Positions 46,678 through 54,581 of a stretch of 64,000 nt of DNA are shown one piece after another; the stretch's first letter is position 1, and each line of letters starts with the position of its first letter. The notes under the pieces are model-generated. The model saw nothing but the letters and a program-made list of their open reading frames with translations. It did no database searches and had not been told where the DNA came from. Both the position numbers and the translations under genes were made by a program. The stretch is from Cryptobacterium curtum DSM 15641 (lineage in GTDB: Bacteria; Actinomycetota; Coriobacteriia; Coriobacteriales; Eggerthellaceae): the NCBI RefSeq assembly GCF_000023845.1, contig NC_013170.1, positions 1,342,501-1,406,500 of the forward strand, read 5' to 3'.

Positions 46678-46824
46678 GATGCAAATTCCCTGGCTTTCTA
46701 TTGTGCCCGCCGCCGTTTTAACCTGTCGCATTGTAACAAACACCTCCCCACATCTTGGGAGCTGTGATGCGAAATCAACGGGAAGTGAACAGGACGAATC
46801 CTTTACGGGCACCAGTGGCGAGTA

Positions 46825-46833
46825 TGTTAGAAT
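46825..46833 (+). promoter_or_regulatory. Extended -10 promoter element for the NifU-like gene
   Basis: TG-T-TAGAAT at 46825-46833 fits an extended -10 box about 37 bp before the NifU-like ATG. The -35 region is weak, as is common with extended -10 promoters. Confidence 0.4.
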
Positions 46834-46869
46834 TCGCGGGTACCCATCTGACGATCAAGGAGAGTTCTT

Positions 46870-47097
46870 ATGGTGAATAAGGAAGATGTAGCTGCAGTAC
46901 TTGAGCTTGTACGCCCGAGCCTGCAGGCTGATGGCGGCGATGTCCGACTGGTCGACGTTATGGAAGACGGCACGGTGACCGTCGAGTTGCAGGGTGCCTG
47001 CCAAGGTTGCCCCATGTCCCAGATGACACTCGCGCACGGCATTGAGCGCATTCTGAAGGACCGCGTACCTGGCGTACAGCAGGTTGTTCCAGCTTAA
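46870..47097 (+). CDS. NifU C-terminal-domain Fe-S scaffold protein
   Basis: A 75-residue stand-alone Nfu domain. The hallmark is SLQADGGDVRLV followed by GACQGCPMSQMTL, where the CxxC pair holds a 4Fe-4S cluster between two monomers for delivery to apoproteins. The radical SAM enzymes encoded later in the window would be among possible clients (inference). AAGGAG lies about 6 bp before the ATG. It is followed by a strong bidirectional terminator. Confidence 0.94.
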   Translation: MVNKEDVAAVLELVRPSLQADGGDVRLVDVMEDGTVTVELQGACQGCPMSQMTLAHGIERILKDRVPGVQQVVPA

Positions 47098-47119
47098 AGT
47101 GCAAGAAAGCTCACATTCA

Positions 47120-47156
47120 GTAAAGGGCAGGTCTGGTAAGCAGGCCTGCCCTTTAC
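47120..47156. terminator. Bidirectional terminator between the NifU-like and LCP-like genes
   Basis: A 12-bp perfect outer stem (47120-47131 with 47145-47156) extends inward by four more pairs to a five-base loop. It serves two convergent genes, and the stop codon of the LCP-like gene (47153-47155) is part of the stem. Confidence 0.8.
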
Positions 47157-48622
47157 GAAGACGCCACCCAGTTCTTCCCTACAATCACCAGTAAATCGGA
47201 ATTGAAGCTGTAATACACACTTGCATCAGTTGAACGGCCCTGACCCAAATCCCGCACAACCTGTTCAGCTGCCGCTTTCATATCGCCATTTCGATAGATC
47301 ACGAGCGTTTCGTCATACACAGGGTTATCAGTATTGCCCACCTCGGTTACCGTGAAGCCTCCATCGCGCAAAAGAGCTGCTGCCTGCGATGCCGCTTGGT
47401 TAACGCCACCGCCATTGCGAACTGCCACAGTGATGCCGGTAGTATCAACATCCTGTGTGGTATCCGCCACCGCCGAAGCATCACCACCGTCGTTAACAAC
47501 GCTCATAAACGAAGCAACTGCTTGTTTGTCGCATCGATACGACACTGTTCCTGACTGAACCGAAACAGTTACTGGCAGAACACCCTGTTGCACCACGGGA
47601 TTGTTGATTGATGAAAGAGCTTCAATACCATCAGCAAGTCGTTGGTATCCAAGATCAGTTTTGATGTCCTCGGCGAGAGAATCGAACGTTGAGAGCGCAT
47701 CAAATCCACCCCGGTCGGCAAGCTTCTGCGTAATAGCAGCGAGTATCTCATTTTGAACTTGTCCCTGTGTGCGAGCAGGATCTTCGTAATTGGAAGCCTT
47801 ACAAGCAGTAGCTGTCGCTTGTCCCGACAGCGTTTGTTCTCCCGCATCGAGTGAAATAATGCCAGCGGCCGGATCGTCAACCGGATAAGGCAGTGTTATG
47901 TCAATACCGTCAAGCGCATCAACCAGATGCTCAAGACCTTTGTCACTTGCCTTAATGAAATGGGCAACATCCACCCCGGTTAATGCGGAAACCTGTTTGA
48001 TAAGTTCTGCATCACCATCGGTTTGGATAACGTCACCCAACGTGGTGGTTTCCCCACTTGATGTTGTCACGGGAATGTCAGGTGAGATTGCGGTATAGGT
48101 AACCTGATGAGAAGCCGCATTCACCCGCACGAGATTTATCATAAAGGCGCGCTGGTGCCCTTGCGATGCCACCCCTTCACCCACGACAAGCGTGTAATGA
48201 ACTTCTTCCGCCTTGCTCGGAGAAACAAGCGCATTACGAGCCGCATCGTCAGAAAGAGCCATCTTGCTATCCACCGATGATGAATAGACAAAGGTAACAA
48301 CTCCTGCAACGACAACAGCTGCGGCTACCAGAAGAGCCAGCACCAGAAGGATCGTTCGGCGCCGACGTCGACGAATACTTTGTGCAACGTAATCCGGCGT
48401 ATGAGACCGCCTTATAAAATCTACTGCACTCTCCCGCGTGCGCGTTGCGGGTGTCACATGGCGAATCTCGCCACGGTTTGCACGCGACGCCCCTCTATGG
48501 CTTCCAAAATGCACCCGAGTACCTGACGCGCGACGTGCATTGTTGACCACATGCGTGCCAATAGTTGATTCTCTGATCAAGCGCGAACGCTCGCGGGATT
48601 CCCGTCGTTCTTGTCGGCTCAT
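47153..48622 (-). CDS. LCP (LytR-CpsA-Psr)-like membrane protein with LytR_C domain and degenerate active site
   Basis: A 489-residue protein. A basic cytoplasmic tail (1-89) precedes one membrane segment (about 90-113). The extracellular part aligns with the LCP fold at about 140-330, and a LytR_C-type domain occupies about 390-480 (ITVAVRNGGGVNQAA to the C-terminus). LCP enzymes transfer wall polymers from lipid carriers to peptidoglycan. Here the expected catalytic residues appear altered: the usual IPRD motif reads ISPDIP, the GxDxR region reads VVGEGVASQGHQR, and the RxxRQQ motif reads RTQGQVQNE. It may therefore be a non-catalytic relative. The neighbour murA lies 12 bp upstream in the same direction, so the two are probably cotranscribed. 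Confidence 0.8.
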   Translation of the reverse strand: MSRQERRESRERSRLIRESTIGTHVVNNARRASGTRVHFGSHRGASRANRGEIRHVTPATRTRESAVDFIRRSHTPDYVAQSIRRRRRRTILLVLALLVAAAVVVAGVVTFVYSSSVDSKMALSDDAARNALVSPSKAEEVHYTLVVGEGVASQGHQRAFMINLVRVNAASHQVTYTAISPDIPVTTSSGETTTLGDVIQTDGDAELIKQVSALTGVDVAHFIKASDKGLEHLVDALDGIDITLPYPVDDPAAGIISLDAGEQTLSGQATATACKASNYEDPARTQGQVQNEILAAITQKLADRGGFDALSTFDSLAEDIKTDLGYQRLADGIEALSSINNPVVQQGVLPVTVSVQSGTVSYRCDKQAVASFMSVVNDGGDASAVADTTQDVDTTGITVAVRNGGGVNQAASQAAALLRDGGFTVTEVGNTDNPVYDETLVIYRNGDMKAAAEQVVRDLGQGRSTDASVYYSFNSDLLVIVGKNWVASS

Positions 48623-48634
48623 CGGTTCAAATGC

Positions 48635-49912
48635 CTAGATATCGTCGACAACCGTGCGCTCAACATTGCCGCCTAGCGAAGTGAGCTTACCGACGTAATC
48701 TTCATAGCCGCGATCGATATGGGATATCTTCCGTACAATCGTTTCACCTTCGGCAGCCATGCCAGCGAGAACAAGGGCTCCCCCCGCGCGTAAATCGGTA
48801 GAAACCACCGGGGCACCCTGCAAACGTTTCACCCCGCGAACAAGCGCATGATGATCGTCAATTGTTACATCAGCGCCCATGCGCACCAATTCACTTGCAA
48901 ACATGAAACGGTTCTCAAAAACGTTTTCGGTAATAACGCTATTGCCTTCTGCCAGCGAAGCAAGCAGCATAAATTGAGCCTGCAAATCGGTGGGAAAGCC
49001 AGGATGCGGCAGCGTCTGAATGTCGACAGCACGAAGCGGGCCATCACGGCGCACTGTCACCGATTGCTCGCCTTCTTCAACAATGCAGCCCATCGCACGC
49101 AACTTCATAAGAGCCATACGCAGATAACTGGGGTTTATTCCTTCTACCGTAACGGGTCCGCCCAGCAGCGCACCACCCACGAGAAAGGTGCCCGCCTCGA
49201 TACGATCTCCCACGGTTGCATGATCACAAGGATGCAATGCCGAGAGAGGAACGCCTTCGATGGTTATCGAAGATGATCCTGCCCCTTCTATCTGGGCGCC
49301 CATCTCGTTTAACATCAAAGCCAAATCTTCAATTTCGGGTTCGCAGGCAGCGTTGTCGATAGTGGTGCGCCCTTCAGCGGTAACGGCTGCCATCATGGTA
49401 TTTTCAGTTGCTCCGACGCTTGGGAATTCAAGAGTGATATTGCCACCATGCAACCCATTGGGCGTTGTCGCAATTAGGAACCCATGGTCGATTTCAAAGT
49501 GAACACCAAGCTGTTCAAGCCCCACCAGATGCATATCAATCCGTCGGGCGCCTATCTGACAGCCGCCGGGCATCGCAACGTGCGCACAACCAAAACGACC
49601 GATGAGCGGACCCAGCACCGAAATGCTCGCCCGCATTTTTGAAACAAGTTCGTATGGCGTTTCATATCGCTCAACTGCGGTTGTATCGATCGTTAAAACA
49701 TGATCTTCGCGCGTGACCTGTGCATCAAGCGCCTCAAGTACCCGACCCATGATGTAAATATCAGAAATTAACGGCACATTACGAATAGTGCTCTTGCCCT
49801 GCCCCAACAACGAGGCTGCCATAAGTTTCAAAGCAGAATTCTTCGCACCAGAGGCACGCACGGTACCCGTAAGATTTTCACTCTCGCGAGCGATGATTAC
49901 TTCTTCTGACAT
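48635..49912 (-). CDS. murA: UDP-N-acetylglucosamine 1-carboxyvinyltransferase
   Basis: A 425-residue MurA that catalyses the first committed step of peptidoglycan synthesis. The substrate-site SGAKNSALKLMAA and the active-site loop GGCQIGARRIDMHL are present; the cysteine is retained, so fosfomycin sensitivity of the target is expected. The C-terminus contains DLRAGGALVLAGM and ISHIDRGYEDYVGKL. ATG 49912 is preferred to a TTG eight codons upstream, with GAGG about 11 bp before it. It is followed by the LCP-like gene. Confidence 0.95.
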   Translation of the reverse strand: MSEEVIIARESENLTGTVRASGAKNSALKLMAASLLGQGKSTIRNVPLISDIYIMGRVLEALDAQVTREDHVLTIDTTAVERYETPYELVSKMRASISVLGPLIGRFGCAHVAMPGGCQIGARRIDMHLVGLEQLGVHFEIDHGFLIATTPNGLHGGNITLEFPSVGATENTMMAAVTAEGRTTIDNAACEPEIEDLALMLNEMGAQIEGAGSSSITIEGVPLSALHPCDHATVGDRIEAGTFLVGGALLGGPVTVEGINPSYLRMALMKLRAMGCIVEEGEQSVTVRRDGPLRAVDIQTLPHPGFPTDLQAQFMLLASLAEGNSVITENVFENRFMFASELVRMGADVTIDDHHALVRGVKRLQGAPVVSTDLRAGGALVLAGMAAEGETIVRKISHIDRGYEDYVGKLTSLGGNVERTVVDDI

Positions 49913-49997
49913 AACCTGCGCTTCCTCGACTGACAATAGAACTTGAGATATTCCGCGCAGACGCGCGTTTAGATTGACTTTCGATTATAGACAGTAA

Positions 49998-50043
49998 CGC
50001 CCGCCCTTAACATCCTTCCCAAGGAAAGAGCAAAGGGCGGGCG
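49998..50043 (-). terminator. Hairpin after tsf
   Basis: Arms 49998-50008 and 50033-50043 pair perfectly over 11 bp (G+C-rich), with a small inner hairpin in the loop. It lies about 120 bp after tsf and before murA. The T-run is poor, so strength is uncertain. Confidence 0.6.
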
Positions 50044-50164
50044 CAATCAGCAATGGTGGCGGTGCTCGCTTACCTTGCGCGCTTAATCGAATGCGTGAAG
50101 ACTTTTACGAAATTCAGCCGAACACTTCGATGAACGTCACAGGCAACCGTGCAACATCGCTGTA

Positions 50165-51031
50165 TTAATCACCCAGCGCGATGCGGGCAAAATCGGCAAC
50201 CTCAATAGTGTCACCAATTTCCTTGGCAACACCAGCCACATACTGAGCCACAGACTTGTCGCTATCCTTTACGAAGTCCTGATCAACCAGGCAGTTTTCC
50301 TTATAGAACTTCTGCATACGACCAGAAGCGATCTTTTCCTGAATGGATTCAGGCTTGCCGGACTCAGCTGCTTGTGCCTTGTAGATTTCCATCTCGTGGT
50401 TGCGCACATCGGCAGGAACGCTCGACTCATCAAGCGAGACCGGATTTGTCGCAGCAATCTGCATGGCAACGTCTTTGCCCATGGTCAAGAAGCGCTCGTC
50501 ATCTGCGGTTGCATCGTTTGCAAAGCGGAATGCAACGAGTACGCCAATCTTGCCATTCATATGAATGTACGGGACGAGTGCACCCGTCCCCTCAATTGCC
50601 AGACGCTTGAAGCTTGAAATCTGCATGTTTTCGCCAATGACATGAATAGCTTCGGTGAGTTCGTCCTGAACCTTGGCGCCCTCATATTCGGAAGCAAGCA
50701 GTGCTTCAACATCGGCCGGATCATTAGCGAGTACAGCTTTGGTAAAGCCCTCGGCATAAGCCTGGAACTTATCGGTAAGCGCTACGAAGTCAGTCTCGCA
50801 GTTTACCTGGCAAACAGCACCTGCCTTGCCTTCAACCAGCGCGACAACGCGCCCTTCATTTGTGGCGCGACCAGCCTTCTTGGCAGCGGCAGCAAGCCCG
50901 CGCGTACGCAGGATGTCAACAGCAGCATCAAGGTTGCCGTCGGCTTCGGTTAAAGCCTTCTTGCACTCCATCATGCCGGCACCGGTCATCTCACGGAGTT
51001 CCTTTACCATTGCAGCGGTAATCTGAGCCAT
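50165..51031 (-). CDS. tsf: Translation elongation factor Ts
   Basis: A 288-residue nucleotide-exchange factor for EF-Tu. The N-terminal UBA-like module reads VKELREMTGAGMMECKKAL, followed by the family motif RTRGLAAAAKKAGR and GAVCQVNCETDFVA; a dimerisation module and the C-terminal coiled-coil element follow. ATG 51031 is fixed by AAAGGA about 7 bp upstream. It follows rpsB, the usual partner, with a hairpin in the 78-bp gap that may tune its level. Confidence 0.96.
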   Translation of the reverse strand: MAQITAAMVKELREMTGAGMMECKKALTEADGNLDAAVDILRTRGLAAAAKKAGRATNEGRVVALVEGKAGAVCQVNCETDFVALTDKFQAYAEGFTKAVLANDPADVEALLASEYEGAKVQDELTEAIHVIGENMQISSFKRLAIEGTGALVPYIHMNGKIGVLVAFRFANDATADDERFLTMGKDVAMQIAATNPVSLDESSVPADVRNHEMEIYKAQAAESGKPESIQEKIASGRMQKFYKENCLVDQDFVKDSDKSVAQYVAGVAKEIGDTIEVADFARIALGD

Positions 51032-51053
51032 GGTTGTTCCTTTCATGTTTGAA

Positions 51054-51082
51054 AGGGGCGAAAGTCCTACCTTATCGCCCCT
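51054..51082 (-). terminator. Hairpin between rpsB and tsf
   Basis: AGGGGCGA (51054-51061) pairs with TCGCCCCT (51075-51082) around 13 bases. With no T-run it is more likely an attenuator or processing site than a full terminator. Confidence 0.4.
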
Positions 51083-51109
51083 CTTCGTGTACAGATATGC
51101 TCGTAAAGC

Positions 51110-51994
51110 CTATTCGGCCTTGGAAGCCTCGGTGTTTGCAGGCGCGGTTGCTTCGGCTGCGGGAGCCTCAGCGCTTGCTGCGGGAACTGCGTTGGTAGGA
51201 GCGGCCGCAGAGGCTGCTTCGGCGGCAGGGGCAGCAAAGGCAGCTTCGGCATCAACTTTATCAGCAGCACGTTCAGGAGCGTCTTCAGCCAGGAATTCAG
51301 CAGCCGAAACAGGTGCGCCAATGCCAGCAATAACGGCTTGAGCAATAAAGTTGCAGAACAGCTTTACCGAACGAATTGCATCGTCGTTTGCAGGGATACC
51401 AAAATTGACATCATCAGGATCGCAGTTGGTATCGATAAGCCCCACAATGGGAACGTTCAAACGCTGCGCTTCACGGATAGAAATCAGTTCGCGGTTGGTA
51501 TCAACTACGAAAATCGCATCAGGAACACGCTTCATGTTCCTGATACCGTTGAGGTTCGTCTGCAGCTTCGTGAGTTCCTTATGCAGCAGGATCTGCTCTT
51601 TCTTCGGGAGCTTTTCCATACGGCCGTCGGCATCCATAGCCTCAAGCTCTTCCATACGTGATACGCGAGAACGGATGGTAACGAAGTTCGTCAGCATGCC
51701 ACCGAGCCAGCGGGCGTTCACATACGGCATGCCGCAGCTGTTGGCAGCTTCAGCGATAGGTTCTTGTGCCTGCTTTTTGGTGCCCACGAACAAAATGGTG
51801 CCACCGTTTGCAGCAAGAGTGGAAACAAAGCTGTACGCTTCGTCCATGCCAATAAGCGTCTTTTTCAGATCGATGATATAGATGTCGCCACGGCTGCCGA
51901 AAATAAACGGCTTCATCTTGGGGTTCCAGCGGCGTGTCTGATGGCCGAAATGCGCACCGGCATCGACCAGGGTCTGGATAGAGACCTTCTCCAT
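51110..51994 (-). CDS. rpsB: Small-subunit ribosomal protein S2 with Ala/Glu-rich tail
   Basis: Ribosomal protein S2, 294 residues. It has MEKVSIQTLVDAGAHFGHQTRRWNP-like start (the family signature region), FVGTKKQAQE, YVNARWLGGMLTNF and PDAIFVVDTNRE, and the usual IPANDDAIRS. The last 60 residues are an Ala, Glu and Pro-rich tail, a feature of many actinobacterial S2 proteins. ATG 51994 is preferred because GGAG lies 6 bp upstream; an ATG four codons earlier (52006) is an alternative. First gene of rpsB-tsf. Confidence 0.95.
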   Translation of the reverse strand: MEKVSIQTLVDAGAHFGHQTRRWNPKMKPFIFGSRGDIYIIDLKKTLIGMDEAYSFVSTLAANGGTILFVGTKKQAQEPIAEAANSCGMPYVNARWLGGMLTNFVTIRSRVSRMEELEAMDADGRMEKLPKKEQILLHKELTKLQTNLNGIRNMKRVPDAIFVVDTNRELISIREAQRLNVPIVGLIDTNCDPDDVNFGIPANDDAIRSVKLFCNFIAQAVIAGIGAPVSAAEFLAEDAPERAADKVDAEAAFAAPAAEAASAAAPTNAVPAASAEAPAAEATAPANTEASKAE

Positions 51995-52006
51995 GTTCTG
52001 CTCCAT

Positions 52007-52396
52007 TCGTTAAGCCTCTGCACCCGTTCAACCCCGCACCCGCAGCCTTTTTCGATGGCCACTAGCAGACGCGAGTCCCGCGTGCATGTGTGATAAGAAA
52101 CTCATGCATGATACCACGCCCCCGCTAAGTCGGAAAGGGTCCACACATTCTTCAAGCTAACAAGCAGAAGGCCCCGACCTTGCCACTCAAACCTGTTGCC
52201 GAATCGCTTTAGGAACAATACCGTGGCTAGTCGCGGCGTATAACCACCAGGCAATCGCGGTACATAACTAACAGACCCGTTTGATCGAACAGGTCAGCAA
52301 ACAGAACCCACGACGACACGAAAAGACAACAGGAAAAGAGACAGAACCCACGGCGGTATGAAACGAAAGAACCGCGATGTATTAAGATTTCTCGGT
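52007..52396. other. rpsB leader and intergenic region
   Basis: About 390 bp without a gene. It holds the rpsB promoter and 5' leader. Degenerate direct repeats are visible (ACAGAACCCACG twice, near 52304 and 52342; TCGCGG followed by a TAAC-ending 9-mer twice, near 52231 and 52256). I could not assign an autoregulatory rpsB structure. Confidence 0.4.
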
Positions 52397-53683
52397 CTAT
52401 GCAGATGCTGAAAGAGAAATAGTAATCATGCGCACGGTGTCGGACAAATTACCACTCGCATTAGAAGCCGTGTAGTCATAGGAAAGCACCGCAGCCCAGT
52501 TGAAAGACGCCGACCCGCTTGTTGCAGGAGCCGTCCCACTAAAGGAATATTTTTCCGCAGTGAGTGTTGTGCCGTCAGCCGCATAGGTTGAATACTCCCC
52601 GCGATCAGGCAGTTCAACTGTTTCCTCTTGAACCAACAGGCCGGCTTCTGAAAGAGTTTTCTCTATCACATGTTCATTCGAAACCGCATCAGCAAAGGAA
52701 AGCGTGCCATATCCAAGGCTTGCTGTTGCTGCGGTATAGCTCACCTGCACAACCGTACCCGCTTCATCGAGCGACAGATACACGGTTGGCGAAGCTAATT
52801 TGGAATCGGACGCGTCGGCCGTCAGCATAACGGTATCGGTTTCGACTACCGCAGAATTCTCATCGGCGACTTCCGAAGATAAGGTCAGCGTGGCGCCATG
52901 ACCCAGCAGGGAAATCGCTTCATCACGTGAAGAACCAATCACCGATGCTAACGCAGGAACATCAATTCGTTTAACAGTATCAGTCGTAGCATCTTTTGTT
53001 GTGGTGCCGCTTTCAGCCACCTGTGTCGCATCGTTACCCTGCGATGGTGTCGTCTGACTGATAGCATTTTGACTGGTCTTGATTAATTCATAGCCAAGAT
53101 AAACTAAAGCACCTAATAATACGATCAGAAGGATAATGGCAATGGTAAGAGCACGCCGCGTGCGACGCGATTTGCGCTGATGTTCAGGCAAGGCAGCTAG
53201 GCGGTCTTTACGGGATGTCTTTTTTGCCTTCTTGTTTGCCGTACCACCACGCGTGCTGCCGCGTTTTTCCCCAGATTTCGATTTGTCGACCACATCGGAT
53301 GCTGCAAACTCGCCAGATGCCGCAGATGACGGCTGCAAATCCTCTGCGGCGATGTCTTTGCCCGATGCATCGGAGGTCTCTGTGTTGCTTGTAGACTCTT
53401 CCATCGACACACTATCGTCCGCGTCGAGTAGTTCGCCCTGATTGTCGTTGGATTTTTCAGCCGCTTTCGCTTGTTCAGCCGCCTTTGCAGCACGCGGAAC
53501 TCCATCATCGGGAGCTTCGCCCACATGGTGGTTATCAACAGCCGCACCACCAAAATGAGCTGTTTCTAGTGAATTGGCAGTACTAGCAGCGGCATTATCA
53601 TGCGCACCGTGCGATGACTCGACGCTGGTGGACACTACCTCCGCGTTTTTTGATTTCGTATCTTTGTCCTGAATATCAGACAT
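52397..53683 (-). CDS. Single-pass membrane protein with a PASTA-like extracellular region
   Basis: A 428-residue protein I cannot name. Residues 1-175 are acidic, Ser/Ala-rich and probably disordered, ending in a basic stretch (KKAKKTSRKDRLAALPEHQ). One hydrophobic segment lies at about 183-203. The outside part starts with a Thr/Gln-rich spacer, then IDVPALASVIGSSRDEAISLL resembles the beginning of a PASTA repeat (VPxVxG...EA..L). A second, less clear repeat and a beta-rich end follow. A role at the cell wall is an inference. The neighbour at 53871 has a similar disordered-plus-one-segment design. Base composition is host-like. Confidence 0.75.
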   Translation of the reverse strand: MSDIQDKDTKSKNAEVVSTSVESSHGAHDNAAASTANSLETAHFGGAAVDNHHVGEAPDDGVPRAAKAAEQAKAAEKSNDNQGELLDADDSVSMEESTSNTETSDASGKDIAAEDLQPSSAASGEFAASDVVDKSKSGEKRGSTRGGTANKKAKKTSRKDRLAALPEHQRKSRRTRRALTIAIILLIVLLGALVYLGYELIKTSQNAISQTTPSQGNDATQVAESGTTTKDATTDTVKRIDVPALASVIGSSRDEAISLLGHGATLTLSSEVADENSAVVETDTVMLTADASDSKLASPTVYLSLDEAGTVVQVSYTAATASLGYGTLSFADAVSNEHVIEKTLSEAGLLVQEETVELPDRGEYSTYAADGTTLTAEKYSFSGTAPATSGSASFNWAAVLSYDYTASNASGNLSDTVRMITISLSASA

Positions 53684-53870
53684 ACCTTATCGCCTTTCGC
53701 CGATGAAGGATTATCATACCGCTTATCCCTGCTGCCTGCTTTAATCACATATCCCTATTATGTGTCGCAGGTGTACGTTTCAAACACGTATCCCACGTAT
53801 TCCACGTATCTCAACGGACTTGCTGTTGTTGGCTGCCGCACTGCATGCGTTCGAAACCCGTTACCCGTTG

Positions 53871-54356
53871 CTATCGAAGCACCCACCAGATAATCCAAGC
53901 CGCCAGCGCAAGAACACCCACGATAAGAATAATGGCGCGCATCCGAGTGAAGGGACCACTCGCATGCAAGTCATCCTCGGTCGTTTGCATGGAGAACTCG
54001 TCGGCACGACGAAACTTCTGTCCTTCGTGGCGTGACAGCTCGTCACGATCAGCTTGAGAACCCGGCGCCTGATCTGCTTCTACCTCTGCTAGCTCTGTCG
54101 TCTTATGCAAGCGGTTTTCATCCGCTAATTCTGTATCTGTCGCCGAAGTCGAGGAAGCTGCTTCGGCGGAATTAGCCGCATCAGCCGAGGGAGAGTGAGG
54201 CTCTGTTGCTTTCCCTCTGTGTGCTATTTCGCGCTCCTCATTCGATGACTGCACAGATTCCCGTGCAGTGGCACGAGACGTTGCCCCAGCCTGAATAACA
54301 ATCTCGTCATCGTCGTCGTTCAGAGAAAGATGGGGGAATCGGTCATCCTTCGACAC
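53871..54356 (-). CDS. Tail-anchored membrane protein of unknown function
   Basis: A 161-residue protein. The start SKDDRFPHLSLNDDDDEIVI is followed by about 100 acidic, Ser/Ala/Glu-rich residues that look disordered. One hydrophobic segment at about 140-158 (ILIVGVLALAAWIIWWVL) ends the protein, so the N-terminal part should face the cytoplasm. I do not recognise the family. It lies between the PASTA-like protein gene and the tRNA-like gene, in the same direction as both. Confidence 0.7.
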   Translation of the reverse strand: MSKDDRFPHLSLNDDDDEIVIQAGATSRATARESVQSSNEEREIAHRGKATEPHSPSADAANSAEAASSTSATDTELADENRLHKTTELAEVEADQAPGSQADRDELSRHEGQKFRRADEFSMQTTEDDLHASGPFTRMRAIILIVGVLALAAWIIWWVLR

Positions 54357-54434
54357 GTTTGCAACCTGCCTTTCATCTGCACATCTGCGCGAATTCGCTG
54401 AAACGTTTCGAAAAATGTCTCAAAAGCGTTTCCT

Positions 54435-54510
54435 GGTGTCCCCTGCAGGATTCGAATCTGCGTTTCCGGATCGAGCATCCGGCGTCCTTGGCCGCTAGAC
54501 GAAGGGGGCA
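54435..54510 (-). tRNA. tRNA-Glu(CTC)-like gene with three structural defects
   Basis: A 76-base cloverleaf with an encoded CCA end. The D arm (GTCTAGCGGCCAAGGAC) and the 3' acceptor strand AGGGGAC are those of tRNA-Glu, and the anticodon (54474-54476) reads CTC for GAG. Three positions depart from normal. Position 33, almost always U, is G (loop TGCTCGA). Pair 53-61, nearly always G-C, is A-C. Pair 2-71 is C-A; in E. coli tRNA-Glu, as I recall, it is U-A with the same 3' strand. It lies 71 bp after hemL, in the direction of the heme operon. It may be decaying, or it may be a tRNA-Glu used other than on the ribosome; the sequence alone does not decide. Confidence 0.8.
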
Positions 54511-54581
54511 TTGAAATGCGGCTTAGCGCCGCTTGTCCATAATAGCTAATGAGCAAACGTAAGCGTGAATAGCATGATCGA

